In this document: positions 36,194-46,941 of the stretch, one piece after another
How positions within the stretch are numbered: position 1 is the stretch's first letter
Layout: each line of letters begins with the position of its first letter
Source: Acinetobacter genomosp. 15BJ
GTDB taxonomy: Bacteria; Pseudomonadota; Gammaproteobacteria; Pseudomonadales; Moraxellaceae
Direction of reading: 5' to 3'
Assembly: GCF_000400715.1 (NCBI RefSeq)
Contig: NZ_KE007345.1
Location: forward strand, 320,351 to 384,350
DNA: 64,000 nt
Translations under genes and position numbers: made by a program
The notes under the pieces: model-generated
Databases searched by the model: none
What the model saw: only the letters and a program-made list of their open reading frames with translations
What the model was told of the DNA's origin: nothing

Positions 36194-39025
36194 ATGAGTC
36201 AAAGTCATATCCGTATTCGAGGCGCACGTACCCATAATTTAAAAAATGTGTCACTCGATATTCCACGTGACAAGTTTGTGGTGATTACGGGACTTTCTGG
36301 CTCAGGTAAATCATCCTTGGCCTTTGATACCTTGTATGCCGAAGGTCAACGTCGCTATGTCGAATCGCTTTCGGCCTATGCGCGTCAATTCCTTTCGCAA
36401 ATGGAAAAACCAGAAGTCGATTCGATTGAAGGTTTATCGCCTGCGATTGCGATTGAGCAAAAGTCAACCAGTCACAATCCACGTTCAACCGTGGGTACCA
36501 TTACTGAAATTTATGACTATTTACGTTTGCTCTATGCGCGCGTAGGTACACCTTACTGCCCTGAACATGATCTACCGATGGTGGCACAAACCATTTCTGA
36601 AATGGTCGATGCAGTAAAAAGCCTTGAAGAAGGCACTGCACTGATGTTGCTCGCTCCTGTGGTGCGTGAGCGTAAGGGTGAATACACCCAACTGTTTGAA
36701 CAGCTACAAGGCCAAGGTTTTGTGCGTGCCCGTGTCGATGGTGAAATCATTGATATCGATACCCCACCTGAGCTGGACAAAAAGAAAAAACATACCATTG
36801 AAGTGGTGGTGGACCGTTTTAAAGTGCGTGACGATCTCGGTAACCGTATTGCAGAATCGTTTGAGACCGCATTACGTTTAGGTGGTGATATTGCAGTGCT
36901 ATCGTGGATGAACGGTGAGCACCCTGAACGAGTGTTCTCAGCAAAACATTCTTGTCCTGAATGTGATCGTGCCGTGGCTGAACTTGAACCACGTCTATTC
37001 TCGTTTAATAACCCGTTCGGTGCCTGCCCTGTCTGCGATGGTCTGGGTACACGCAGCCATTTCAGTTCCGATAAACTCATTCCAAATCCTGAAGTTTCAA
37101 TTAGCCAAGGTGCAATTCGTGGTTGGGATCGACAACGTCCTTATTACTACACCATGCTGCAAAAAGTGGCTGATCATTTCAATATTGACCTTGATCAACC
37201 GTGGAACACACTAGATAAAGACACGCAAAAGAAATTCTTACAAGGCTCAGGTAAAGAGAAAATCGATCTCAGTTATATTGATGAACGTGGTCGTAAACAT
37301 AGCCGTGTGCAAGCATTTGAAGGGATTTTGCCACATTTAGAACGTCGCTACCGCGAAACTGAATCAAATTATGTACGTGATGATTTAGCTCAATACCTAT
37401 CCAATGCAGCATGTGATGCCTGTGGTGGTTCACGTCTGAATGAAATTTCTCGTCATGTTCGGGTTAAAGACAAGACCATTGCCCAAATCACCAAAATGTC
37501 GATTGGTGATGCTGAACACTATTATCAAGACCTAAATCTTGAAGGGGCTAAAGGTGAAATCGCCGATAAAATCTTTAAAGAGATTCGTGAGCGTTTACAT
37601 TTCCTAGTCAGCGTTGGCCTGAATTATCTCAGCTTGGCACGTTCAGCTGAAACCCTTTCAGGGGGTGAAGCACAACGTATCCGTCTTGCATCACAGATCG
37701 GTGCAGGTTTAATGGGCGTGATGTATGTGCTGGATGAACCATCAATTGGTCTACATCAACGTGATAATGATCGCCTATTACAAACCCTGATTCGTTTACG
37801 TGATCTGGGCAATACCGTATTGGTGGTTGAGCATGATGAAGATGCAATTCGTGCGGCTGACCATATTATTGATATCGGACCAGGTGCGGGGATCCATGGC
37901 GGCGCGGTGATTGCTGAAGGTACTTATGATGAGTTGGCCAGTCATCCTGACTCACTCACAGGTCAATACCTATCAGGCAAGCTCAAAATTGAAGTACCGA
38001 AACAACGTACCATCTCACCGCGTCCAGATGAAGTCATCAAATTATCTGGCGCAAGCGGACATAACTTACAGAATGTGGATTTGACTATCCCATTGGGCAT
38101 CATGACCTGTGTCACAGGGGTTTCAGGTTCAGGTAAATCTACGCTGATTAACCGTACCTTATTGCCTTTAGCTGCGACTCAACTGAATGGTGCAACTACA
38201 CTGACTGCGGAAAAATTTGATTCAATCGATGGTTTACAGCATTTGGATAAAGTGGTTGATATTGACCAAAGTCCTATTGGCCGTACCCCACGTTCAAACC
38301 CTGCAACCTATACCGGTTTATTCACGCCTATTCGTGAATTATTTGCACAAACACCTGAAGCCAAAGCCCGTGGTTATAGTGCAGGTCGTTTCTCGTTTAA
38401 CGTGAAAGGTGGTCGTTGTGAAGCCTGTGAAGGCGATGGCATGATTAAGGTCGCGATGCACTTCTTACCTGATATGTATGTGCCATGCGATGCCTGCCAC
38501 GGCAAGCGTTATAACCGTGAAACCTTAGAAGTCGGTTATAAAGGTAAGAACATTTCTGATGTACTGGAAATGACCGTGGAAGATGCAGCGGAATTCTTTA
38601 GTGCCATTCCTGTGATTCATCGTCGTTTAGATACCTTGACCCAAGTCGGGCTTGGTTATATTCGTTTAGGACAAGCAGCGACAACCCTTTCAGGTGGTGA
38701 AGCACAACGGGTGAAGCTAGCACGTGAGTTGGCAAAACGCGATACAGGTCGAACCTTATATATCTTGGATGAACCGACTACAGGTCTGCATTTCCATGAT
38801 ATTGCCAAATTACTCGACATTTTGTACGAGCTACGCAATAAGGGGAATACCATCGTGGTGATTGAGCATAATCTGGATGTGATCAAGACTGCCGATTGGG
38901 TGATTGATCTTGGCCCTGAAGGCGGTTCGGGTGGTGGTCAAATTATTGCCGAAGGAACCCCTGAGCAAGTAGTGAAATCTAAAATTTCACATACAGCGAA
39001 GTTCTTAAAACCTTTGTTGAAGTAA
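36194..39025 (+). CDS. uvrA: Excinuclease ABC subunit A
   Basis: 943 residues; damage-sensing ATPase of nucleotide excision repair. Two ABC modules: Walker [16 protein letters not shown] near residue 35 and [15 protein letters not shown] near 645, with signature motifs [16 protein letters not shown] and [16 protein letters not shown]. Zinc-binding Cys pairs are present: CPECD with [15 protein letters not shown], and CEACEGDG with [10 protein letters not shown]. Length normal. The upstream region of about 180 bases is A+T-rich; a LexA box was not recognised. No sign of damage. Confidence 0.98.
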   Translation: MSQSHIRIRGARTHNLKNVSLDIPRDKFVVITGLSGSGKSSLAFDTLYAEGQRRYVESLSAYARQFLSQMEKPEVDSIEGLSPAIAIEQKSTSHNPRSTVGTITEIYDYLRLLYARVGTPYCPEHDLPMVAQTISEMVDAVKSLEEGTALMLLAPVVRERKGEYTQLFEQLQGQGFVRARVDGEIIDIDTPPELDKKKKHTIEVVVDRFKVRDDLGNRIAESFETALRLGGDIAVLSWMNGEHPERVFSAKHSCPECDRAVAELEPRLFSFNNPFGACPVCDGLGTRSHFSSDKLIPNPEVSISQGAIRGWDRQRPYYYTMLQKVADHFNIDLDQPWNTLDKDTQKKFLQGSGKEKIDLSYIDERGRKHSRVQAFEGILPHLERRYRETESNYVRDDLAQYLSNAACDACGGSRLNEISRHVRVKDKTIAQITKMSIGDAEHYYQDLNLEGAKGEIADKIFKEIRERLHFLVSVGLNYLSLARSAETLSGGEAQRIRLASQIGAGLMGVMYVLDEPSIGLHQRDNDRLLQTLIRLRDLGNTVLVVEHDEDAIRAADHIIDIGPGAGIHGGAVIAEGTYDELASHPDSLTGQYLSGKLKIEVPKQRTISPRPDEVIKLSGASGHNLQNVDLTIPLGIMTCVTGVSGSGKSTLINRTLLPLAATQLNGATTLTAEKFDSIDGLQHLDKVVDIDQSPIGRTPRSNPATYTGLFTPIRELFAQTPEAKARGYSAGRFSFNVKGGRCEACEGDGMIKVAMHFLPDMYVPCDACHGKRYNRETLEVGYKGKNISDVLEMTVEDAAEFFSAIPVIHRRLDTLTQVGLGYIRLGQAATTLSGGEAQRVKLARELAKRDTGRTLYILDEPTTGLHFHDIAKLLDILYELRNKGNTIVVIEHNLDVIKTADWVIDLGPEGGSGGGQIIAEGTPEQVVKSKISHTAKFLKPLLK

Positions 39026-39042
39026 TTTTCTAACTCTAATTC

Positions 39043-39074
39043 TTCTAACCTCATTTTCTAAGGTGAGGTTAGAA
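39043..39074. terminator. Hairpin between uvrA and the KAP-like gene
   Basis: TTCTAACCTCA and TGAGGTTAGAA form a perfect 11-bp stem with a 10-base loop in the gap between the two convergent genes. T-runs are weak. Confidence 0.6.
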
Positions 39075-39094
39075 GTAATAAATGATCTAAAATT

Positions 39095-40807
39095 TTAAGC
39101 TTTTTCTAGCAAATTATTTTCAATAATATCCTGCATATACCGTTTTTTAAATTCAGATTCTTCACCAATTTTTTGTAAAACACTTACAACTATTGAGCGT
39201 ATAGAATCATCTTCTACTGGAATTAAATATAACCTTTTTAAATACTGTATCAAGCTATCATTTTCCTCTACAAAGAAAGATTCCTGATAAATTTCTTCTG
39301 TCAAATACTTAAACCATTCATCTAATGGAAATGCTCGTAATTGATCTTTATCACTGTCACCCTCAAAATTACCATAGTGTAAAAAGTGGGATACCATATT
39401 TTTTAAGGATTTTTCTTCAACATGATCTCTAGCTAAATCATCAACATAAGTATAAAAAATATTATTTTTATTTCCCCATAATTGGCGCTCTTTATTCGCA
39501 CGTACAATCGATCTGGTTGGGTCAGAGTCAATATAATCTATGATTTCTACTTTAAACTTCTCAGCTCGCACTTCATCTGGTAGATATTTTCGCAGAATCT
39601 CATACATAAATGCAGTATTGTGAAAGCTTTCAAGCACTATGCATTTTTGACCCAAAGACGCAATGTACTCGAGATCCTGCTCTTCCAACTTCAAATCATG
39701 CCGTTTCTCAAAAATTCTCCAAAGCTCATTTCTAATATTTTGATTTTCATTAGAAATTAATTCAGAATTCGCTAACTTACTTAATTCTTTAAAATTAATA
39801 TTATCTCGTTGTTCAAACCATTTCTTAAATTCAATTAACCACTCATCCTCACGATTGAATGAATCAGATACCTTTTGTAAACTTTCATAAGTTTGCTTTT
39901 TCCTGTCTGACCAATTTTCTCTTTTCTTCTCTATAAAATACTGACAATCATCCCATCCATATTCTAAATGGCTAAATTCATGAACTAAGTAACCTTGAAG
40001 AATTCTTATCAAAATAATTTCTTTCGTTGAGTCAGCAACCACTTTAGGTAAGGACTTTCTAAAATCTCGGTACAACCTAATTACTTTTTGAAAAAATCGG
40101 AAATTATGAATTTCTAGCTTTTCGGAGAACTCAATCATAAGCTCCACAAGAGCTTCATCCTCTTTAAATTCTTTTGTATTCTCTCGAATTAAAGGCTCAA
40201 CAGAATTGAGAATAATCGTTTCATCAATTAACTTTTCCTTGTACTGAGCATAATTTTTCTTATTGTCTCCTTCAGCTTTATCTTCATCCAAAATTAAAAT
40301 GATCTGACAATTTTTTTCTAATTTTAAGTAATTGGCTAAACCCATGACATCTTTGATATCTAGCTTCTTTGACATTCTTTCAAAGTCATCGAAACAAATA
40401 ATCACATCTTTAACTTGCGCGAACATTAAGCTGTCAAAGAGTTTTGCCGGTGCACTTATTCCAAACTGAGAAATTTTTGTATCTTTAAAAATTGATGGTA
40501 AGCCTTTAATCCATTTAGGAACTTCTATTGAAGAATGATAACTTTCTATACTGCTATAAATCTGAGTTTTTAGCTCACTCAAGGACTCCAGCCCAAATAA
40601 TGAAACATAAGCATACTTACGGTTGAATAAATTATCTTTTTTATAAATTCGTTCATCCGATAGCTGTTTCTCTAGAAAAGTTCTCCAAAAGAACGTCTTC
40701 CCGACACCCCAAGGCCCAGTAATCGCAATTGCTGTTCCGATTTTCTCATTTCGAATATGGTGCTCTAATAATTCTTTTAGCTTTTTTTCTTTCTCGAAGA
40801 CATTCAT
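39095..40807 (-). CDS. KAP-like P-loop NTPase, orphan
   Basis: 570 residues. Walker A GPWGVGKT at residues 31-38 and Walker B VIICFDDFERMSKK near 132-145, then ILILDEDKA (sensor-like). This N-terminal layout (an early P-loop with GPWGVGKTFF, an FDDFER-type Walker B) is that of KAP-family or related STAND-like NTPases, many of which occur in phage-defence genes. No membrane segment is visible, unlike typical KAP proteins. The C-terminal ~330 residues are helical, charged and unrecognised. Very A+T-rich compared with uvrA, which suggests acquisition. No partner gene is adjacent, so function is open. Confidence 0.75.
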   Translation of the reverse strand: MNVFEKEKKLKELLEHHIRNEKIGTAIAITGPWGVGKTFFWRTFLEKQLSDERIYKKDNLFNRKYAYVSLFGLESLSELKTQIYSSIESYHSSIEVPKWIKGLPSIFKDTKISQFGISAPAKLFDSLMFAQVKDVIICFDDFERMSKKLDIKDVMGLANYLKLEKNCQIILILDEDKAEGDNKKNYAQYKEKLIDETIILNSVEPLIRENTKEFKEDEALVELMIEFSEKLEIHNFRFFQKVIRLYRDFRKSLPKVVADSTKEIILIRILQGYLVHEFSHLEYGWDDCQYFIEKKRENWSDRKKQTYESLQKVSDSFNREDEWLIEFKKWFEQRDNINFKELSKLANSELISNENQNIRNELWRIFEKRHDLKLEEQDLEYIASLGQKCIVLESFHNTAFMYEILRKYLPDEVRAEKFKVEIIDYIDSDPTRSIVRANKERQLWGNKNNIFYTYVDDLARDHVEEKSLKNMVSHFLHYGNFEGDSDKDQLRAFPLDEWFKYLTEEIYQESFFVEENDSLIQYLKRLYLIPVEDDSIRSIVVSVLQKIGEESEFKKRYMQDIIENNLLEKA

Positions 40808-40862
40808 CTTTCTTGGTCACACTTAATTATAAAACTTTATAATAATTAAATAATTGTGTGAA

Positions 40863-42584
40863 TCAAGTTTCTACAATATTCTTCCCTTTCGCCTTCGCTT
40901 TTAACAATGACTGATCAGCTTTTTCTAATAACTCTAACCAGCTATTTGCCCCAATCGCAACACCAATACTGACGGACACCTGAATCGGCTCAGCCGCATT
41001 TGGAATAATGATTTGCTCTTTTAAAATTGCGGAACGAATACTCTCTGCTACAACTTTTGCAGCGGTCATCTGAATATTCTCGATCACGACCAAGAACTCA
41101 TCACCGCCATAACGCACAATTAAGTCAGATGCACGAACATTATGCTTGAGTTGATCAGCAATCATGGTAATCACCTGATCACCGACAATATGCCCATACT
41201 GATCATTTACAAACTTAAAATTATCAATATCAATCGCAATCACACAAGTCTGAGATAAAGCCTCAGGTTTGGATTCAAGAAGCCGAATATATTCATCTAA
41301 AGCCAAGCGGTTTGCCACACCCGTTAATACATCAGAATTTGCAATCCGCTTGAGTTGCAACTCCATGGTATCGCGCTGCTTTAACATCCCTTTTAATTTA
41401 TCAATCGCTTCAAACAGCGAGACAAACTCTTCCTTATTATTTTTACCTGAAGGAAGTTCATCCGACGTTCCAGATAAGCGCAAAATCATATTACGGGCAT
41501 GGATCAGGGGACTAAACACCTTGCGCTTGGCATAAATCATGGTGAAAATTGCAATCAATAAAGACAGACTAGAAATAATTAAAGTAAAAATGAACTGCCG
41601 CTTTGCGAATTTATTTTCATTCACTGCAACCTGAATGCTGTAATCCAGAATATAGTTTTGCAAGTCCATTACCGGAGTAAATTTCCCCACCATTCGTTCT
41701 GTCAATTGTGTCCCAGAAAGAAAGTACGCTTTATTATTTTTACTTTCATCCAATAAGCGCGCAATGATCGGTAATCCTTTATCTAAAAATTCCGTTTTAA
41801 CACGACGATATAAGTCTACATATTCAAGCGTCTTCGACTGTTCAGGCTGGATCGTATCAATTAGCTCCCAAAGATAGATTGCTTGATGCTGTGTCTGTAA
41901 TGAGCGTGCTCGATTTTCATCCGAAATTTTTTCCCCAAATGTCACGGGTGCCATGACATTAGACGCAACTCTACCCGCCTGATCACGCATATCGGTGAGC
42001 ACCAAAATCGAGGTAAAGTAATTCGACATTTTGCTGTTCTTACTATTGGAACGAACCAACAACCAAGTTAAGAACTCACGACTTTCATCCCAAACACTAA
42101 ACATGGATAAAATCGCATGATCATATTGCTTCGATGTTCGCTCAGCATGTGGTGTGCTGGTATATGCATCAACAATGGCTCGCGCTGAAGCCAATTTAAC
42201 TTTTAAATCTGTTTCCAGTTCATAAGCAATCAGCCTAAAACCGTTTTGTTTTAAAACTTCGATGCTGTTATCAATTTCTGCATCAACAATCTTTCGATAC
42301 TCTAATAATTCTTTTTGATTTTCCAATAGCACATTCGGTTCGCTCGACATCATTTTATTGGAAGGTGCCCGTTCTCTGGAAATTTTATTGGCTGTTTTAA
42401 CTAAGGCGCGAAGGCAGGTAATTTCATTGAGTGTTTGTTCTGATTTTATATATTCTTGATAACTATTAATAATTAAAGGGATGGAGAGATAAAAAATCGA
42501 AAAGATAATGACTATCATGCAGAAAAAGAGACGACGACTAATCTGCTCAGAACGTAATTTCGAGCTTTTTAATTCACGCCCCAT
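40863..42584 (-). CDS. Membrane diguanylate cyclase (GGDEF)
   Basis: 573 residues. One membrane segment near residues 20-38, a periplasmic region of about 280 residues, a second membrane segment near 325-345 and a cytoplasmic GGDEF domain. The active site reads RYGGDEFLVVIE near 485, and the product-inhibition site RASD lies five residues before it, so the enzyme is probably active and feedback-controlled. It makes cyclic di-GMP from two GTP. The sensed signal is unknown; the sensor domain shows no family I recognise. No EAL domain. Confidence 0.92.
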   Translation of the reverse strand: MGRELKSSKLRSEQISRRLFFCMIVIIFSIFYLSIPLIINSYQEYIKSEQTLNEITCLRALVKTANKISRERAPSNKMMSSEPNVLLENQKELLEYRKIVDAEIDNSIEVLKQNGFRLIAYELETDLKVKLASARAIVDAYTSTPHAERTSKQYDHAILSMFSVWDESREFLTWLLVRSNSKNSKMSNYFTSILVLTDMRDQAGRVASNVMAPVTFGEKISDENRARSLQTQHQAIYLWELIDTIQPEQSKTLEYVDLYRRVKTEFLDKGLPIIARLLDESKNNKAYFLSGTQLTERMVGKFTPVMDLQNYILDYSIQVAVNENKFAKRQFIFTLIISSLSLLIAIFTMIYAKRKVFSPLIHARNMILRLSGTSDELPSGKNNKEEFVSLFEAIDKLKGMLKQRDTMELQLKRIANSDVLTGVANRLALDEYIRLLESKPEALSQTCVIAIDIDNFKFVNDQYGHIVGDQVITMIADQLKHNVRASDLIVRYGGDEFLVVIENIQMTAAKVVAESIRSAILKEQIIIPNAAEPIQVSVSIGVAIGANSWLELLEKADQSLLKAKAKGKNIVET

Positions 42585-42856
42585 TCAGACACCTTGTACT
42601 TTTCAAAAACGATCTCAATTGATTTTTAAACAGAACTTAATTTTACCTGAATTATAAAACGCACTACCACGCTTAAACCGAGGTTTTTGGTTACATTAAT
42701 CGTGACTGACTTTATTAAATCGTTATTTCAGTCCCGAAATTATTTTTCAAAATTGATTATGAGAATGATTTTTATTTAATTAAATTTAGCTAAGTATTTT
42801 ATATCATTAAAATAATTTTTTTAAATCTAGACCAAGGTTCAATAGCGAATCGGGAA

Positions 42857-43309
42857 TCAAAGCATTTTTTTCTGAATGACCTTATCTAAAATGATCTTAG
42901 AATTAATACTCATAATGCCCTTAATCTTATTCAATTTATTAATAATGAATTGTGAAAACGCATTCAGGTCTTTGGTCGCCACATGCAGCACATAATTCGA
43001 TTCGCCTGTAATCACATAGGCGTTCACAACTTCTTCAAAGTCCTCAATTTGTTTTAAGAAAAAATTATGATCACTTTCAGTGAGTTGAATTAATTTTATT
43101 TCAACAATTGCCTCAATTTTAATGCCTAATTTTTCATAATTGAGCCTAGCTTGGTACTTCTCAATAATGCCATTGCTTTCCAAAAGCTTGACCCGTCGAT
43201 GACAGGCAGAGGGTGAAAGGTTCACCAGATCGGCCAACTCCTGATTGCTCAGACGTGCATCGTTCTGCAAGAAATTTAGAATTTTAAGATCAATCGCATC
43301 AATATTCAT
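42857..43309 (-). CDS. Lrp/AsnC-family regulator, probable KynR
   Basis: 150 residues. N-terminal HTH (IDLKILNFLQNDARLSNQEL, ADLVNLSPSACHRRV) and C-terminal RAM domain (EEVVNAYVITGESNYVLHV). It is divergent from kynU, the position held by KynR, the kynurenine-responsive Lrp regulator of Pseudomonas, so control of the kyn cluster is very likely. The 135-base gap between them must hold its sites. The symbol is left out because identity rests on context. Confidence 0.88.
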   Translation of the reverse strand: MNIDAIDLKILNFLQNDARLSNQELADLVNLSPSACHRRVKLLESNGIIEKYQARLNYEKLGIKIEAIVEIKLIQLTESDHNFFLKQIEDFEEVVNAYVITGESNYVLHVATKDLNAFSQFIINKLNKIKGIMSINSKIILDKVIQKKML

Positions 43310-43444
43310 ATTCGGAAATTATTCTAATAATTTAAATATAATTGAAATCATATCCTAATTTTCAACTTTATCTACTGATTTTATCGGATAAAAAACAAAA
43401 AATGCAGTGATAAAATTTAACAGTGGAATTCAATAAATATAGGG

Positions 43445-44707
43445 ATGCAATTCAATATGGTGACACAAGAACAATGCCTTTATTGGGATAAACAAGACGA
43501 GCTCAGCGCATTTAAACATGAATTTGCCTTGCCTAATAATGTGATTTATCTAGACGGTAACTCTTTAGGTGCCAGACCGAAGGAATCTTTAAATTATGCG
43601 CAGCATATTATTCAACAAGAATGGGGTGAAGATCTCATTAACAGTTGGAATAAAGCAGATTGGTGGGGCTTACCAACCCGTTTAGGCGATAAAGTCGGAC
43701 AACTGATCGGCGCCAATGCTGGCGAAACCGTGATTTCTGATTCAACCACCTTAAATTTATTTAAAGTGCTATCCGCTGCAGTCAAAATTCAGGCCGAGAA
43801 ACATCCGCAGCGTAAAATCATTGTCGCGGAAAAAGACGCTTTCCCCACCGATATTTATATTATCGAAGGCTTTATTGACTTGATCAATCAAGGCTATCAG
43901 GTCAAATTGATTGAAGGTGCCGCAGGTTTAAGCGAGATTTTAACGACTGATGTCGCTGTTGTGGTGCTGTCTCATGTTAATTATCGCACTGGTTATTTCT
44001 ATGATATGACCACGATTAACCAGCAAATCCATGCCAGTAATGCCTTAATCATCTGGGATTTATGCCACTCTGTTGGCGCTGTACCGATGAATCTCAATCA
44101 AACAAACAGTGATTTTGCCATTGGCTGTACCTATAAATATCTCAACGGCGGTCCTGGCTCACCTGCGCTGCTCTGGGTTAACCCCAAACATCGGGATCAG
44201 TTCTGGCAACCACTTTCTGGCTGGTGGGGACATCAAAAGCCCTTCGCCATGGCTCAGCATTATCAACCAGCCAACAATATTCGCCGCTATCTGTGCGGTA
44301 CTCAGCCGATTATTTCCATGAGTCTGATTGAATGTGGGGTGGATATTTTCCTGAAAGCCAACATGCAGAAAATTCGTGAGAAATCGCTTAAATTGACTGA
44401 CCTATTTATTGCCTTGGTTGATCAGGAATGTGCCGAGTATGGTTTCGAGCTGATCACACCGAAAGCGCATCAATATCGCGGCAGCCATGTCAGCTATCAA
44501 CATCCGCATGGCTATGAAATTATTCAGGCATTAATCGCCCGTGGGGTGATCGGAGACTATCGTGAACCTGAAGTCTTACGCTTTGGCATTACCCCGCTGT
44601 ATCTTGGATTTGAAGATATCTGGCATGCGGTGCAACATCTCAAAGCCATCATGCAGCATCAAGAATGGAACAATCAAAGCTACCTGGTACGGGGTGAAGT
44701 GACCTAA
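43445..44707 (+). CDS. kynU: Kynureninase
   Basis: PLP enzyme that splits L-kynurenine into anthranilate and L-alanine. 420 residues. VIYLDGNSLGARPKE is the N-terminal signature; the PLP Lys is in CTYKYLNGGPGSPALLW; RRYLCGTQPIISMS and GSHVSYQHPHG are further conserved contacts. Two starts are possible, the ATG at 43445 or that at 43457 (MVTQEQCL); GGGATG is better spaced for the second. It opens an operon with a permease, a formamidase-like hydrolase and a porin. Confidence 0.96.
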   Translation: MQFNMVTQEQCLYWDKQDELSAFKHEFALPNNVIYLDGNSLGARPKESLNYAQHIIQQEWGEDLINSWNKADWWGLPTRLGDKVGQLIGANAGETVISDSTTLNLFKVLSAAVKIQAEKHPQRKIIVAEKDAFPTDIYIIEGFIDLINQGYQVKLIEGAAGLSEILTTDVAVVVLSHVNYRTGYFYDMTTINQQIHASNALIIWDLCHSVGAVPMNLNQTNSDFAIGCTYKYLNGGPGSPALLWVNPKHRDQFWQPLSGWWGHQKPFAMAQHYQPANNIRRYLCGTQPIISMSLIECGVDIFLKANMQKIREKSLKLTDLFIALVDQECAEYGFELITPKAHQYRGSHVSYQHPHGYEIIQALIARGVIGDYREPEVLRFGITPLYLGFEDIWHAVQHLKAIMQHQEWNNQSYLVRGEVT

Positions 44708-44747
44708 GTTGTCACGTTCAGATTGAGCTTATGGCTAGGAGAGGCCG

Positions 44748-46154
44748 ATGAATAATTTTGACAAGATTCAAGCACGTGAAGCAGGGCTACATAAGAAATT
44801 ATCCGCCAAACAGATGGCAATGATTGCGATTGGTGGCGCGATTGGAACAGGATTGTTTATGGGGAGCAAATTTGCAATTAGCTTTGCTGGCCCTGCTGTC
44901 ATTTTGAGTTATGCCATTGGCGGGTTGATTGCCTTTGCGCTGATGGCATGTCTCGCAGAAATGACCGTACAGCACCCGACTTCAGGCTCATTTGGCGCCT
45001 ATGCTGAACATTATATCAGCCCCTTGGCGGGTTTCTTGGTGCGCTACAGTTATTGGGCCTGTATCGTGCTGGCGGTTGGAACCGAAATCACTGCCGTCGC
45101 AGACTATATGAAAATGTGGTTTCCCGATCTGCCCGCATGGATCTGGATTGTATTTTTTTCAGGTACTTTACTTGCAGTGAATGCCTATAGCGTCAAGGCA
45201 TTTGGACTGGTGGAATACTGGTTCTCCACCATTAAAATCTTTGCGATTATCGTGTTTATTCTGTTGGCAATCGGCATTCTGACTCAAAATACCCAGCAAA
45301 GTCATCATGTGCTGAGTAATCTAACTGGACACGGTGGCTTCTTTCCCAATGGATTCAGTGGCGTCTGGATTGGGGTGATTATTTCGATTTTCAGTTATTT
45401 AAGTATTGAAATGATTGCCGTTGCTGCAGGTGAAGCATCGAATCCGGAAAAAGCGGTCAAATACGCCTTTAAGAGTACCGCACTGCGTCTGATTTTATTC
45501 TATTTACTGTCCTTGTCCTTAATTGTGGCATTGGTTCCTTGGACAGAACTGATTGGCAAAGATGCCAGCAGCCCCTTTGTGACTGTGATGAAAATTGTCG
45601 GTATTCCATATGCAGATAGTATTCTCAATTTCATCGTGATTGTTGCCGCCCTCTCTGCCATGAATAGCATGTTGTATATTTCAACCCGAATGTTATTTAG
45701 CTTGTCACGGGCAGGCGATGCACCTCAAATCTTCGGTAAAATCCGCCCCAATGGCGTGCCCATCAATGCGTTGTTTTTATCCGCCATGGGGATTGCTGTT
45801 GCAAGCGTGGTCTATACCATCAATCCTGAATCGGCCTTCCCCATCATGATTGCCTTATCCATGTTCGGCGCATTATTTACTTGGGGCAGCATCTTTGTGA
45901 CCCATATGTGCTTTAGACAGCATATTGCGAAAAATGGCATCGGATTAAAATACAAAATTCCAGCAAGTCAGTTCATTTCACTATTTGGCTTATTCAGTAT
46001 TCTGAGCATTACCCTCACCACTTGGTTTACTGCCGAATTTAAATCTACCCTACAGTTTGGCATTCCCTTTATTGTGCTCTTAATCGTTTTTTATATGCTA
46101 AAACGCAGCTCGGCAAAGCTCGATTTAAGCACAAAGACTGAGGCTTCCGAGTAA
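44748..46154 (+). CDS. Amino-acid permease (AAT/APC family)
   Basis: 468 residues with twelve hydrophobic segments. The N-terminal motif IAIGGAIGTGLFMGSKFAI and the conserved EMTVQHPTSGSFGAYAE are signatures of the amino-acid transporter family (AroP, PheP, LysP). Placed between kynU and the formamidase-like gene, it probably imports kynurenine or tryptophan. Good ribosome site (AGGAG) before ATG. Confidence 0.9.
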   Translation: MNNFDKIQAREAGLHKKLSAKQMAMIAIGGAIGTGLFMGSKFAISFAGPAVILSYAIGGLIAFALMACLAEMTVQHPTSGSFGAYAEHYISPLAGFLVRYSYWACIVLAVGTEITAVADYMKMWFPDLPAWIWIVFFSGTLLAVNAYSVKAFGLVEYWFSTIKIFAIIVFILLAIGILTQNTQQSHHVLSNLTGHGGFFPNGFSGVWIGVIISIFSYLSIEMIAVAAGEASNPEKAVKYAFKSTALRLILFYLLSLSLIVALVPWTELIGKDASSPFVTVMKIVGIPYADSILNFIVIVAALSAMNSMLYISTRMLFSLSRAGDAPQIFGKIRPNGVPINALFLSAMGIAVASVVYTINPESAFPIMIALSMFGALFTWGSIFVTHMCFRQHIAKNGIGLKYKIPASQFISLFGLFSILSITLTTWFTAEFKSTLQFGIPFIVLLIVFYMLKRSSAKLDLSTKTEASE

Positions 46155-46161
46155 ACACATC

Positions 46162-46917
46162 ATGAAGCTTTATGATAATTCTCGAACGGTTGCTAATGAG
46201 CAGGATATTCTGGTGGAGTTTCAACAGCGTAGCCTGTTGAGCTATCAGCAACATCCCTGTATTCAGAATATTGCCTATGCGGCGACAGCTCGATCGTGCT
46301 TAGATCTATTTCCTTTAGCACAGGCACGCAAAACCGTTGTGTTTGTACATGGTGGCTATTGGCAATGGTGCAATAAATCCGATTTTGCCTTTATCGCCGC
46401 TGATGTTGTTGCAAACAATATGCAATGTGTCTTGCTTGAATATGACTTGGCCCCGCAACGCAGCATGGGCGAAATCGTCAAGCAAATCCAACAAGCGCTT
46501 GATTTTATCCAACAACAAGCATGGAGCACTCAAGACATCATACTGGTTGGGCATTCTGCGGGGGCTCATTTATCTGCATTAATGCTCAATCATCCTGCTG
46601 TGAGCGAAGCGGTTTTATTGAGTGGCATTTATGATCTCGCCCCCATTCAACAGACTCATTTAAATGCAGCGTTGAATCTCTCTGAACACGAGATTCGGCA
46701 ATATAGTCCCATCCTGATCGAGGCCGCTGTCCCAAAGCCCTACACCATTCTCTGTGGCGCTGAAGAACTCGATGAGTTGATCTGGCAAAGTCAGTCGTAT
46801 TTTCATCAAAGGAAAGACATCGACCCAGACTTTGTCTCCTTCCAGTTGCCAGATAATACACATCATTACAATATCTTAGATGAATATTTTCATCGGAGAT
46901 TAACCGCTCACACTTAA
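46162..46917 (+). CDS. Alpha/beta hydrolase, probable kynurenine formamidase
   Basis: 251 residues. HGGYWQWCNKSDFAF contains the oxyanion-hole HGGxW motif of arylformamidases, and VGHSAGAHLSALML is the nucleophile elbow with Ser. The catalytic His is in NTHHYNILDE. This is the alpha/beta-hydrolase type (mouse AFMID-like) rather than the metal-dependent KynB type. It would release formate from N-formylkynurenine, the step before kynureninase. It begins 7 bases after the permease stop. Confidence in the reaction comes from motif plus neighbours. Confidence 0.85.
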   Translation: MKLYDNSRTVANEQDILVEFQQRSLLSYQQHPCIQNIAYAATARSCLDLFPLAQARKTVVFVHGGYWQWCNKSDFAFIAADVVANNMQCVLLEYDLAPQRSMGEIVKQIQQALDFIQQQAWSTQDIILVGHSAGAHLSALMLNHPAVSEAVLLSGIYDLAPIQQTHLNAALNLSEHEIRQYSPILIEAAVPKPYTILCGAEELDELIWQSQSYFHQRKDIDPDFVSFQLPDNTHHYNILDEYFHRRLTAHT

Positions 46918-46941
46918 ATCTATACATGGACGTATTTAAAA

